Source: Oreocharis arfaki (lineage: Eukaryota > Chordata > Aves > Passeriformes > Paramythiidae). Taken from it: a stretch of DNA of 64,000 nt. Position 1 is the stretch's first letter, and each line of letters opens with the position of its first letter. Location: contig VZRR01013459.1 in the NCBI GenBank assembly GCA_013398015.1, positions 59,259 to 123,258 of the forward strand, given 5' to 3'. Shown one piece after another: positions 50,701 to 63,269 of this stretch. The notes below the pieces were generated by a model that saw only the letters and a program-made list of their open reading frames with translations, was not told where the DNA came from and made no database searches. The position numbers and the translations under genes are program-made.

Positions 50701-52979
50701 TGGGTGCTCAGACTGCAAAGAATCTCTTCACTTCCGAGCAGGCAGGAGAATTTCTTTACCTAAATGAAAAGAAGGCTGCCTCCTTGGTGGAAGATGCCAC
50801 CCAAGTAGGCTGTGAGGAAAAGGCCAGTAAGCCTCTCCTCTTAACTCAAACTTGCCTCTTGACGAACCATTTGATTTTGAGTTGTATCTTATTGTTGTGG
50901 TATTTCTGTCCCAGAGCATGGGGTACTGTGCTGTTATTAAAAACATGTTAGCAGAACACAGCATTTGATCATACAGAGGAAGCAGTAAGCAGAGCTGGCT
51001 ACGGAAGTGCCCTCCAAAAGTCAAAACGTGCTATGGAAAGTAGGTATATTTGAGCATGTGATCCTAGGGAGTCTGCTCAGCTGCTAGACAGTTTGGCAAG
51101 AAAGAAATTCTGGGTAAGTTGATGGGAGACAAGCTTTGACTGCTACTGCGTGAGTTGATCCAGATGAGTGAAAATATTTTGCTGATAGGATTTAACGTGT
51201 GTGACAACAGTATGGCAAACTTTCTGGAAAAAAAAGCCGGAAAGGATAACTTACATAATCAGCCTGCAAACATTTTTGTTCAATGCCAAGGAAGAAAGTT
51301 GCCTGTATATTCCAGAAGGACTATATCTTTTCTTGGACTCTGCTGTGACAAATCTAAGCTATTGAAGTTGAAAAAGTGTCTTTTAATATCTCTTCTTCAA
51401 TAGTAAAGGAAGGCTGAAATCTGTGAGAAGGCTGTGTAGGTGGATAGTTCTCTGCCAGGCGGATAGGTTGGTGGGTTTTGAAGGAAGCCTTGCTAAGTGT
51501 CAGTTATCATTTAGATGGTCCTTTTTCTACCCCATTACTTCTGAGAAGGAGGAGAAGCAGCTTCTCAAAAGCTTTGGGCCAGGTGGTTTTCAGTAGTTTC
51601 TGGTCTGTTTTGGTCAGTTTTTCTCTAGCTCAGATAAAGCGATTGGTTTTCTTAGTCCTCTAGAGGATAAGTGTCTCAAAGATTTATTGTTTGTATTTAT
51701 TTTACAAAGAGGAGAGCTCTTTACCCTATCTGGTACTTCAGCGAGAAGTGGAGCCAATAAATTAACTGACGTGGTTATGCAGATTTATCCAAATTGGAGG
51801 AGCTTTAACAATATACTTGAATTTTTTAGTGTGACAATGAGTTATGCACTCATCGTGCGTTTTCTTGCAGTTTCAGCACTGTGGTTCTTTGAGTCTGTTT
51901 TTCATTGCTATTTTTCTTGACTGAAGACAGAAAGACCCTGCAATAAAATATCTGTCATGGCTGATTCTTTTCTATACTTTGCGTTATTATGCTCCCAAAA
52001 TACTTTTATAGAGACTGGTGCTGATTTCACAGAGCTGGTAAGTCATTGGACACCTATAGTCTGTGCATCTCTACGAAGTATGATCTTGTTGCTTACATTA
52101 AACTAGGTCAGTGATTAATATTCCCCATTAACAAGCTATTATTCTAACAGATAATCTTTCTTGTACTTTGCTGTTTGTTTGCAGCTGAAGTGATATCCCA
52201 TGTGCCATTTTAACACGCATCTGTAAGTCTTAAATATTCTCAAACAAAGCCATGGTGGAGCATGATGGAATGTCATTAAAGAGTGAGTTTCCATTTCACT
52301 GCTGCAGCGAACCCATTCACCTCAGAATACTCCTCATAGACATGGAGCAGCACGGAATGTGACAGGCAAACCTGAAGAAACAGCAAAACACAACTTTCAC
52401 GATAAATGTAGAACTGCAAACCACAGGAATATAGTGCCAAATTGTGGTTTACGTTACATTCTGACAGAACGCTGTGGGGCAGGATAGTATTTCCAAGCAT
52501 TAGCAACAGTCAATTCCTATGTGAGGAATTAAAAGTTACATTGAAAAATTGTTTGCATCTGTATAATATTCTCTATATTAATATGGCATTTTGTCTTTTA
52601 AATATAGTATTGTCAGAATTTTCACTTAAAAGTTCAGCTAATTTTTCAACGTACGAATTGTGTTTCAACATGGACTGTTGTTATCTGTGTTTTTAGACAT
52701 AAACAATTAAAACCAAGTTTAAAAACTGTCATTCACTTCAAACAATTTTACAAGCTTTTTTTTAAAACTGCTAATGACATACTTTAATGGACAAGGAATT
52801 ATCAGATATTATGTATTGTTCTAGACAGTGGGCACCAGTTTTGGAACTGCAGATAATTCTTCACTTAAATGACCATGACAGGCAGAAGAAATAGCCTTAC
52901 GATTTTATAGTTGATCACAACTTGTCCATTCAGTTTGAAGGTATGTCTAGTCAGTTCAGAGAACAATCTTCACTAATGA
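47794..52979. other. Unannotated non-coding stretch
   Basis: No recognised gene. The longest uninterrupted frame is 160 codons at 50469-50951 but it starts at a TTG, opens through a low-complexity TTG/TTTTT region and shows no domain. A GC-richer patch lies at 49.78-50.03 kb. Confidence 0.5.
49355..49376. repeat. TTTTA pentanucleotide microsatellite
   Basis: About four uninterrupted TTTTA units. Short and simple. Confidence 0.9.
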
Positions 52980-53897
52980 CAAAGACGAAAGGATCAAGTG
53001 CACCGTCAGCAAATTTACAGATAACACCAAGCTTAGTGGTGCAGTTGACACCTGAAAGACAGGATGTCATTCAGAGGGACCTGGACAAGCTTGAGAAGTG
53101 GGCCTTTGGGAACCTCATGAGGTTTGACAAGACCAGGTGCAAGGTGCTGCACCTGGCTGGGGAAACACTTGGTCTCTACACAGGCTGGGCGATGAACAGA
53201 TCGAGAGCAGCCCTGCTGAGAGAGACTAGGGGGTGCCGGTGGGTGAGAGGCTGGACATGAGCCAGCAATGTGCACTTGTAGCTCAGAAAGCACACAAGGT
53301 TCTGACATACCTCAGAACCAGCATGGCCAGCAGGTCAGGCAGGGGATTTAGCCCCTCTACTCTGCCCTCATGAAACCCGCCTGGGAGTGCTGTGTCCTGC
53401 TCTGGGGTGCCCAGCACAGGAAGGACATGCACCTGCTGTAGCAAGTCCACAGGAGGGACACCAAGATGATTAGAGGGAGGAAGCACCTATCATGAGGAGA
53501 AGCTGAGGGAATTAGGTTTGTCTAGCCTGGAGAAGAGAAGGCTTCGGGGTCACCTAATTGCCACCATTCAGTACCTGAAGGGGCCTACAAGAAAAATGGA
53601 GGGGGCTTTCTACAAGAGCATGTAGTGATGGGGGGTGGGGGGATGTGCATGGGTTCAAACTAAAAGAGAGCAGGTTTAGATTAGACATTAGGAGAAAGTT
53701 CTTTACTGTGAGGGTAGTGAGGCACTGGAACAGGTTGCCCAGAGTTGTGGATGCCCCATCCCTGGAAGTGTTCAAGGCTAGGTGGGATGGAACTCTGAGG
53801 ACCCTGGTCTAGTGGAAGGTATCCCTGCCCATGGCATGGGGGTTGTAACCATGATCTTTACAGTCCCTTCCAACCTGGCCATTCTATGATTCTACGA
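52980..53897 (+). mobile_element. CR1 LINE, 5'-truncated, sense; largest copy here
   Basis: The copy covers the last part of CR1 ORF2 and the whole 3' region. Sense-strand landmarks include AAGTGCACCGTCAGCAAATT, GAGGGACCTGGACAAGCTTG, AACCTCATGAGGTTTGACAA, AAGGTGCTGCACCTGG, CATGAGCCAGCAATGTGCAC, TAGCCTGGAGAAGAGAAGGC, TTTACTGTGAGGGTAGTGAG and TTCCAACCTGGCCATTCTAT. It ends with the ATTCTATGATTCTACGA tail. It is the least diverged and longest CR1 in the window, but still carries frame breaks, so it is not mobile. The 5' end is truncated near 52.98 kb, as in most CR1 copies. Confidence 0.96.
52981..53160 (+). pseudogene. CR1 ORF2 reverse-transcriptase C-terminal remnant
   Basis: In the frame that opens at 52922, residues read SAPSANLQITPSLVVQLTPE, followed by a VIQRDLDKLEKWAFGNLMRF segment and KTRCKVLHL. 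These match the C-terminal end of the CR1 reverse transcriptase, where CR1 proteins carry a conserved DL.RL..WA..W.M.FN..KC.VLHLG pattern. The catalytic core upstream is absent through 5' truncation, and homology in this frame fades after about 53160 because of indels. It is a dead fragment without function. Confidence 0.85.
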
Positions 53898-54104
53898 ACA
53901 AGTATTAAAATATACTAACTGAATAACTGAAATAGACAGTGGTAAGGTAATTGTAAGAGAGGAAGAAAAATTCCTGTGAAGAATAACTTTGGAGAAGATT
54001 AGGTACTACTGTGAGAGCAGCGAGTTACATGGCTCAGTAGTAAAGCAAGGGTGGACTCTGGAAGATAAAATTTGTAAAGTTCCCTTTCCGTTTAGGAATG
54101 CCTA

Positions 54105-54200
54105 ATGAGGAAAGAGGAAGAAGAAGAAGACAGACCAAGAGACATTGCTCAAAACCTACAAAAGATCAAGAGAGATAGAAGAGAAGAAGAAGGAAGGCAG
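54105..54200 (+). repeat. GA/GAA-rich low-complexity tract
   Basis: The strand is dominated by GAAGAAGAAGAAGAC-like and AGAGAAGAAGAAGG stretches. This creates a 78-codon sense frame rich in Glu, Lys and Arg (54105-54341) and a 134-codon antisense frame rich in Ser, Cys and Phe (54149-54553). Both are composition artefacts as far as I can judge. Confidence 0.7.
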
Positions 54201-57200
54201 ATAAATAAGGTTCGACAGCCATTTTTAAAAAATGCATTAGGAATTAGACAGGTGGGGCATGGTGGTAAGCATTTGGAACAGGAAGACCTGCAAAGTTTTG
54301 AAAGCATGAGGGAGAAAAGCGAGGAAGCATTAGACTGGTAATAAGGGAATGAGTTTTGAAAACAAGATGGATAACAACTTTGGAATTTGGAGCAGAAATG
54401 GGAAGCAGTAGACAGAAAACAGGAGCAAAACAAGCAGCTTTCTGAGGTGACAGTGGTACATTTGCAAGACAACTGAAAACATGAATTAATCATAGTGCAG
54501 AGAGTGACTTGTAAAGTGCAAATGTGGCAGCTGAAGCTCTGATAAAGTAACAAAACGGTATTGATGAAGAGCTAACAAGAGAAGAAGGGATAATCTTTGA
54601 TTCTCGTCTTGAAGGGTTCTATTGCAGGAGGGCAAATAAAGAGTCTTGAGGGTCATGAAGTGAGATAGGCTAAAAATCAGCACCCACAGAGAGTAGGAGA
54701 TAAAACCAAGCAGATGACAGAAGACCCTTTGCGTTGTTTCCTTTACTTGTAAAAAGGAGAGGGTTTTTGAGGTAGTGAATGCATTGCCTACGCTAAGCAG
54801 TAGTATTATTCTCCTGTGTCTTGTGGCTATTTTGGCAAGTTTAAAAGTTTATTTAAAAATTACTAGCTTTTACTTTAAAAGACGGTGTATTCTGGCTTTG
54901 TCTTTAGGTGACTTGAACTCTCTCAAACTGAGGTAAGTACAACCTTAATCATGAAATCTATTTTTTACTGATTTTGTGTATGAATCCTTTATGAGTTGTT
55001 TCATGGCTCCCTACAGAAGTGATTGCAATGAAAACCATATCTACACTATAATTACTTTTATTGCAGAAAAAAAAAAATTCTCCATTCCAAGAAACATTAC
55101 ATGGTGGGATGTATTTCTAAGTATTGAAATGATATTTTCAATTTAGATTATATATTCCAAATTACATTCACATAAGTTTTCGATTCCTGTAATTGATGCT
55201 GCTAAAGAGGTTTAAAAGACAAAGTTCATGGTACTCCTAGTTAGTATCATAATATTGCTTTCACTGCAAAATAAATACTTTAGAAAATATCTAGCCTTGG
55301 TGCAGACAGGTCCTAACCCACTGTTGTGTTGATCCCAAAATGAGGTTAGATTTGCTCAGACCAGATCTTATTTTGGTCTATTGATATAAATGTTTTTATG
55401 AAGTGAAATGCACAAGAACCAGAAATGCTAAGCGAGGATGCCAGAAGTTCAGCAACCTCTACTGGGTGCAGTGGTATCCAGGATGATATCATGGTAGTAA
55501 GCATATCATAAACACCTAGTTAGCTCATCTAAACTGACACTGCAAGAGACCAGCATATTGTATAGCATGAAGCCGATGGAAAGATGTATTAAAGGATCAA
55601 GTTTAGATAAAAATAATGACTTTACTATTGAGATATTTGCAACATTGCCAAACTCAAATACTCAGAATGACTGTTTTGAATTTGATGTGAAATGCACACT
55701 GTATCTCTAAGTATACTTTTGCTTCTATGAGTCAGTGGTTTGGGGTTTTTTTCGTTTTTTTGATTAGTAAGAACAGGACATATTTTATTTTCTTTTCTGC
55801 ACAACCATTACTGACTTAAAACTTCATTTAAAAAGCCAAAATTCTTCTAAAACCCCAAGAATCTCAGAGCAAGGACTTCAGATAAATAGTGAAATGATGA
55901 AACATTCCATAAAATCTTAGAGCTTGCAGTACCATTTGTGAGAGACATTGTTTTCCACATTTATATTCCACTTTTGAAAGTATGATAATACCAACTTCAA
56001 GACTGGTAGTAAAAGCCCTGCAAGCAGGGACATGCTACAGCAAAAAATCAAGTAACCACGGAACACAGCTGAGGATAAAATTAGTCTGGGCAATGGAAGT
56101 CAGAGGAATCTCATTCATTCAAGCTTGATGGCTTGATTGGACAGTCAAGGCAATGTGTAATATGATATATTGTTATGCGTGGGATTAGCTCTATTTTCCT
56201 TTTATTTTACTGTCTCTTCAAATTAAACCTCTGCAACTTCACTTTTTCATGTCACTTGTTCTAGTCAAACCCAAACGGAAGAGACTTAATCTAATTGACA
56301 CATATGCTAAGAGCACACAGTGAAAGAAAAACTAGACATTCAGTATTAATATTACTGCTTTACAAACACTTCTTCTCTGAGCCTTACTAGATCCCATAGA
56401 AATCTCTGTAAATGATTCTGGTTAATGAAATATTTAGAAATCACGTTACAGAAATTGCCAAGAGGGTGGGATGTACTCAACATTTAGTTGTCATTTTCAG
56501 TAAATTTCCATTTTATTATAGTGCCTACAATTCTACTAGGGTGTAATGTAACCACAAGGAAATCCACAGAGTCATGCAATGAGCTTTTGATGGTGGGGGG
56601 TTTTTTGTATTGAGCTTTTTTGTCGTGTGCATATTTGAAATGCACGTTGAGTTCATTATAAGCTTTGTTAAACACGTTTCAGTCCAAGAAGGAAAATCTG
56701 AAGATACCTGATCATGTTATTGTTAAATAACATAACCGGGGAGTGGAGGGGGGATGGTGCAGAGTGGTTATGGACAAGAGCTTTTGGCAATGGAGCAGAA
56801 CAAGGAAAGCCCAAGAATATGGCATGTTTTTACCACCAGGTATAATACTCAGCATCACCAGCCACACGAACCTAAAGGACCAGAGACTGCACACTTTACC
56901 ACCTCCCTCTCCCCTCAGTAGGGAGTTACTGCCAGGCAGAATCTATCTCACCCACTAAAAGCTGTGGGCGTGTAAAGATGCACAATTTCTCGAGGACCCC
57001 TTCACTGTAAGAACTTGCAAGTAGAACTTGAGATTGCTAGTACTGAATCATGGGCTGCTAGTACTATGAGGAAGACAATTTAATTGGCATTACAATTGTG
57101 AGTACTTCTGTGAGTTGTCTTCTAGAGAGATGAAGGACAAGGGAGTAATGTACCTACTACATTTATATTATTCAAAAATAAATAAGGGGAAAAATATAGT

Positions 57201-59007
57201 GTTCGTTCAGAGATTCTTTTTTAGGGGGGACACAGAAAAAACTATTCCTTTCTCTCTCTTCTCTAGAGGACAGGTGCTACTAGGTGAGGATCCTGAAGAA
57301 ACACTTCAGGAAAGTATGTGGCTTTAACTCATAAGGAAAAACACAGAAGTTGTGATCAACAGAAAGTACTCTAAGGTAGCAGCATTTTAATATTATGTCA
57401 GTGATTTTAATGGAAGAAATTCTTAGTGCGGGCCATTCACTTTGAAAAGAGTCAGAAAGATCAGTCCTGTAACAGTTTAAGAGTCAGGTAACAGCTTCAG
57501 AAAACACCTTTTAATTCTTTCCTGTTCTTGGTGGTCATGAGGGTAGAAGCACACTGACTGCTGGTGTGTCCAACACTGTTGTGACTGTTTAATGGAGAAA
57601 TAAAACACTTTACTTTCCAGGAAAGCCAGTGTGTCTCACAAGAGTGTATCTATTTTTCAAAGTCCTTGCCAGACAGGCACATTTGTATGAATGACGATAG
57701 TCAAAGTGAAAAACAGAATACAACCTGGATTTGGATTTTTAATGTATTTTTTAAGATGAAAACAAAGAATTTTTTCTGCTTCATCATCTGCATAGTCAAA
57801 ATCTGGAATTTATTAAGGCATTAGATATGAACTGAGGGATTTTGTTGATAAATTTTTCTACTATTTCCATTACTCTTCAGAATAAAAGGCATCTTAAGAT
57901 TGTAAAAAATTGAAAATTATATATTAAAGACTGACTCTCCTCTATGGAATAAGGAGATTAATATTTAGCATAGGGCAAAAAAAGAGCAACAAATACAGAT
58001 CTTCTTAATTTCTTGTATATTTATAAAACCCAGCAAAAGTACTCTAAATGAACTACAAAACTTTGGCCTGTTTATTAATGTAAGGTCCTACATTTAAAAA
58101 CAACACATTAAGAGGCAGATATTCAGTTTTATTTTTGCAAGAGCTGGTCCAGTTATTTCTGATTATTGAATGTCTCTGTTGCTGAGACATTTTAGAAACT
58201 ATCAGATATATTTATCCACATTTGCTTGGCTGACTTTCAAGGAGAGGATCAAGAAAGGAAATGGAGAACACCAGTGATAAATATTCCCAGGAACATTCTG
58301 AATCTGGCAAGCTCTCAAAATCATGTTTTACTGAGATTCAGATGAACTGCATTTTATGTACAGTCTGTGGAAAATGAGCTAAATGAATGCATTCTGTGCT
58401 GTGGTTCCTGAGTTTAAGATGAAATGTGTACTGCGTCTGCTGTGCTTTCTGTAGCTATTTGCTGGTAAGAAGTCGTAGCATAAGATGACTCCAAACGAAT
58501 TTGTGAAACTAAAAGCCATGCTTCTTCTGGAAGTATGAAGAGCACATTGTATCACCTGAGCACACTGAGCTTGTTGAAATAGGCTGGCTCAGTGATGCCT
58601 AATTGCAAAATTCTGCTTTTTCTTAGCTTCTAACTAAGTATTTCAAAAGTTTGTGTTTCTCCATATACTCGAATACTTCTCTCTTATTTCAGAGAAATCA
58701 CCTCTTCATCTAACCTCTACAGAGATGTTCTTATGGCATGCTTAATTTATATTTTGTCACTAGATGCCCACTAAATCAGTAGAAAAATGATACTAGAGAG
58801 CAATTCCTGCTGCACTTACTGCATGGCAGATAAATTCTTTTCAACTGGAATGATTATTGGTGATAACAGAACTGCATCTACAGAAAAACATTAGGAGAAA
58901 TTGATATTAAATAGAAAGACATCTGTTTTATCTACGTCACAGCAGAATTATTTTAATCCCAATAATACATAATCTCTAACACAGTCAGTGATGTGAGGGA
59001 GATACAG

Positions 59008-59053
59008 AACTGTGTTGTGGGAGCTAAACAAGACAACTGTGTTGTGGGAGCTA
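59008..59053 (+). repeat. 27-bp tandem duplication
   Basis: AACTGTGTTGTGGGAGCTA occurs at 59008-59026 and again, identically, at 59035-59053. The 27-bp period and identity suggest a recent local duplication. Confidence 0.88.
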
Positions 59054-61209
59054 CAGACACTGATATTTACATTCTGCTGTTGGACTAGCCAAGACTTTGT
59101 GGTCAAGACTTTCTTCTAGTGTGTTTCCCCCACTTCCAAAATCTGAAGGAAAAGGAAGGATCATGCAGTTTGAAACTTGCTTCATCCATATTTTATGTGT
59201 CATTTGTAACAGCAGATCCACTTAAAGGAGCTGGTATGTCAGATGATATGTTGCAATCAATTTTCAATTAGCAGTAGTTCATATATAAATTATCTGCTTT
59301 GCTGCACAGCAAATTATTTATTTAAGCTAGAATTATAAAACTGAAAGGTCAGGGATTACATGAACTAGTAAGTTGTACTTCCTATGTCACTATTCAGCAA
59401 AAACAAGACTTTAAAGCACTTTTTCGAGACACGCGTATTTCATTACAGAGCTGTCAGCATGGGAACGATTGCATTTGAAAGACCACCCCCACTGATTTAA
59501 CTTTTCTGCAAATTTAAAGTGCTCTTCAGAGGTACCCAGAAGCTAAAGCAGTGGCACATTAGCAGGTCACTACTGTGTTGCTATGCTGTTTTGGATTCTG
59601 CAGATAGGCACATGTGAGAGAACAGCTACAGAATGGATGAGTATGACGAACAGATCGAGAGGAAGCAGGGGTGTCGTTGGCAAAATGTACTTCATAACAT
59701 AAGGAAAGACCAGAAGACTGGTCACTCATAAGGGAGATAAAATTCATTCAGTTCTATGAGATTTGACTGTTGACTTTTCTTTGTGTCAAAAAAAAAAAAG
59801 CCAATACTGCAAATATTATCTATGGAAACTGTTGAATTTTGGAGTGTATTAGAATCATAAAAAACCCACAAATAGCCTCTTTTTTGATGTGTGGAAATTG
59901 ACTTTCTATGTTTTTTTTCCTGTGGGATCCTCATGAAGAATCAAAAAATCTGTGCATGTCTGACGTGCACAAAAGGGTCTGCATATGTTTTGCCAGCACA
60001 CACTGTGTCTTCAGCCCCCTCTTAAACCTATCAGGAGCTTGAATGCGTATCTTGGTCTGGGCCCTCTGAAGTCAGATTATGTCTCTGTTTCCATCTGGGG
60101 TTTCACCAGGAAGTGCTTCAAGTACCAAGCTGTAGGCTGATACCATGAGATTTGCAGACTTGAGGAATTCAGATAAGCCCATACAAATTTTGAACCTCCA
60201 AACCTTTTGAAGATTGCCTGTCATGAAGTGTAGCTCCACTGCTGTCTGCACACAACACCGGAGCATGAATGGAAACAGATCTCTGTTTCACAAAGCTCCT
60301 GTAGGTGGCTTAAGGACAAAAGGATAAATAAAAAATATATATATGGAAATATAACACCTTTCAGAGAAGCATTGTGTCTCTTTGCATACTTGAGTATTTC
60401 TCTGCATCCATAACAGTAACAAAAGCCCATAAAATCAGTTTATATCCTGCTTGCTCCTGCATTTTCATTGTGGTTGATCCGACGCAGTGATGTGTTCTTT
60501 AAACATTCATTTCTCTATTTACACAGTCAAGCTGTTGTTGTTTACCATATTCCCATCAAGCTGGTCAATAGTGTATATTTGAGAGAAAATCCAGCAGTAG
60601 CCAGAAGTTGCTGCAGTAGAAAGAAGACTAAACAACCGACAGGCATTGACAGGGACGCAGTGTAGAGCAGAGCTTGCACCTGGCCCAAGAGCCTATGCCA
60701 ATATTTCCGTGTCTGTGACTAAAGCCATAGAGTATCATGAGACCTGCATCAAGCGTTAGATCATCACCCTGTTTTTAACAACAACAAATAGCAGATAGTA
60801 CAGAAAAGTCTACAAAGATTGGGAAAGTTTAGGGTGGTGATTCTTGCAAACATTCCCACATTCTAGTAGTCTCTGCACAAGGTGTTTCCCAAATTAAATG
60901 TGACATGGACAATACATAGACCTGTTTAAGGCTCCTATAGACTTTCTTCACAAATTGAGGGTTCAAAAGCCTATTTCTAGGAGACAAAATCAGGTGGCAA
61001 TTAATTCTGCAAAGTCTCAAATTGCCCACACTTATACATCATCTACAACTATGTATTTTTCAGAGGAAAAACAAGTGTGGTTATATTTTTTTTAATAAAC
61101 TCTTTGTTAATTTTTTTTTTGCGGCCTTTCATGTTATGAAAAAAAAGGGGTGACTATTATCTGTGTTTCTCATGAATGTCACCAATTTACTGACCCAAGA
61201 TGGAAGAGA

Positions 61210-61540
61210 AGATTTCACGTTGACTTAAATAACAACCTTCCAATGCTTAAGATGAGGTCACAGAGAAAACAGAGCCAGGCTTTTCACAATGTGAGGACAA
61301 GAACATGATGGACATGTGCTGAAACAAGAAATTGTTAGATGAGTTATAAAGAAAAGCTTTTACACCACGAGGACAGTGAAGAAGTGTAAGAGGTTGCCCA
61401 GAGAGGGGCAGTTATCATTTTTGGAGGTTTTTCAGATCCAATTGGATAAACCCCAGAGGCCACCCTATCAAAAAATAGGTAGGTGGACTAGCATCCTCCT
61501 GATGCATCTTCCAAACTGAGTTTTCCTATGATCTTGTATT
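61210..61540 (+). mobile_element. Old CR1 LINE 3' fragment, sense
   Basis: Degraded sense CR1 landmarks appear in order: CAACCTTCCAATGCTTAAGA, GTGAGGACAAGAACATGATG, TTAGATGAGTTATAAAGAAA, AGCTTTTACACCACGAGGAC, AGAGGTTGCCCAGAGAGGGG, TTTTTGGAGGTTTTTCAGAT, then CCAATTGGATAAACCCCAGA, AGGTGGACTAGCATCCTCCT and a weak TTCCTATGATCTTG tail. Divergence is high. Confidence 0.8.
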
Positions 61541-61559
61541 GTATCCCCTGCTAGATTTC

Positions 61560-62080
61560 TCTTTTCCAAAGAGAAAAGCTCTCCCTCACACAGAAACCGT
61601 TTACTACTATTGAACATTTTTGTTGCATTTCTACCTTTCATTGTGTCATTTTTGATAAAGGGCAACCAGAACTGCACATGCTTTTCAGGACAGTGTGCAC
61701 TGAAGGTGTTCAGCGCTGTGTTCCTTAGTCCCTCAGCAATATCTTTGTCCTACTTTGTTTGCCTTTTTGACTGAACCTCGCTATGCAGTTGATATTTATT
61801 ATACAATGATCCAACAGCTGTGGGTAGATGAAGACCTGTCAAATGGTCACAGCAAATTTACAATCCATCATTTTGTATATTCGGTTAAGTCTGGTTCTGC
61901 TCATTGACCCAGATTTTCGTCTGTTGTTTAATGTCTAATATTTTTAACTCCTCTTGCAGTACTTTCAGTCAGGATAGCTTTGAACTAACCTGATTTTTTT
62001 TTGCATCATATGAAAGTTTCATTACAGAATAAACAGTATTGCAGATTATGTATTTCTTTCATATTATGTTTTTGTCTATT
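61560..62080 (-). mobile_element. Ancient CR1 LINE fragment, antisense, ORF2 part
   Basis: The plus strand matches reverse-complement CR1 from the reverse-transcriptase coding region: GGGCAACCAGAACTGCACAT, TACTTTGTTTGCCTTTTTGA, CTATGCAGTTGATATTTATT, then TTTACAATCCATCATTTTGT, TTTTTAACTCCTCTTGCAGT and GCATCATATGAAAGTTTCAT. The type again resembles the old CR1 lineages shared with turtles and crocodilians. It lies tail to tail with the sense CR1 at 61210-61540, so the pair looks like two separate insertions. Both borders are uncertain. Confidence 0.78.
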
Positions 62081-63269
62081 TTCAAGGCACTGTAAAATCT
62101 GTTAGAAAACAAAAGCTCACCATCATAGGGTAAGGAAGATGCAAAGTTCTGTTACTAGTGTCCATGCTTTTCTTCTTTTACTACTTTTTCCATTGTTATG
62201 GTTTCAGACCGAACTAGTTTTCTTGTTCTTCTAGTTGGACATGGCTCCCATTTCTAAATGATTGGCTTATTAGCTTTCTTTACTGTGATGTTTAGCCTTG
62301 ATGTTGTCGTTTTGTTCCTTTCAATGTTATTCGTCTTGACAGGATGTTTATTCAAAATCTCTGTTGTGATACATCTCTATAGTTTTTGGTGGTTCCTAAT
62401 AAATCTCCATTAATAAAGCTTCTAGGGCATAATTAATAATTATGTATTAGACCAATTCACATATGTCTCAGGAGGAACTTGAGAATTGCTTCCCCTTTTG
62501 AGTATTTCCTAATTTGATGTTCATAGAAGAAATCAATTATGGCATGTAAAACCACAGCCTTTGTGTGTGGTTTTCATGACATCTACTTAACCCACCCAGT
62601 AGACTGAATGCCTTCTTCATCTTTCACAGTCTCTCCACTTCTGTGGCTATGTGGTGAGTTGTACATACTTATTATGGGACCTATGAAGGGTTGTGAAGGG
62701 AAAGGTTGCAAAATTTAAGCTACTGGGGAAAACTGTCTGCTTTTCTAAAGGAAGGATTGACCATGTCAGGAGCTCTTGCATCATTTTTATCCTTCAGTGG
62801 TTCCTGGTGCCCTATTAATGTGGCATTCCTTCATTAAAGGCTTATGTTTAAGGCTAGTAATGTAATACAGCAAGCAATCTGTAAACACTTTATTTCTGCA
62901 CTATCATTGCTTTTATTAATAAGTGTAAGGCTGACATTTGGGTTTGTTTTTTTCTGACTGAGACTCTGAAACCATTCAGCTCTTTCAGAGCCCAGAATGT
63001 TGACACCAAAATGGAAGCCCCAAAGCCAGAAGGCTTCAAGAGAAAAACACTAATCAGTAGGGAAAGGGAAAAATACTTCTTAAGTTTCATTTACATAAAT
63101 TACATCTTTGCCCAGAAAGCTTTTTCTGGTGTTTTCAGTTATGTGTTTGTAATGTCTTTGTATTCTGGCTATGGAAAAACAGAGTCATTACTGGATATGC
63201 AGGTACAAATGATGTACATGGAATGGGGAAAAAAAAATGCAGGAGAGAGATCCTCAGGCACTTGTGTAT
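62081..63269. other. Unannotated non-coding stretch
   Basis: No gene, RNA or repeat recognised. Contains only ordinary AT-rich sequence and short frames. Confidence 0.5.

Larger units (their letters stand above)
53898..61209. other. Unannotated non-coding stretch
   Basis: About 7.3 kb with no recognised gene. Starts with a purine-rich region (listed separately). Elsewhere only short homopolymers occur, for example T-rich near 55741-55762 and an AT run near 60335-60345. Confidence 0.5.

Noticed and set aside
50469..50951. 160-codon plus-strand open frame
   Set aside because: It opens at a TTG in low-complexity T/G sequence, has no domain, no splice or promoter context, and an antisense frame overlaps it. 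I consider it a chance frame.
53625..53653. G-run cluster as a G-quadruplex
   Set aside because: Only three usable G runs lie close together, one after an 8-base gap, so the usual four-run pattern is not met.
54149..54553. 134-codon antisense frame rich in Cys, Ser and Phe
   Set aside because: It is the complement of a GA-rich low-complexity tract. Its cysteine richness comes from composition, with no regular spacing.
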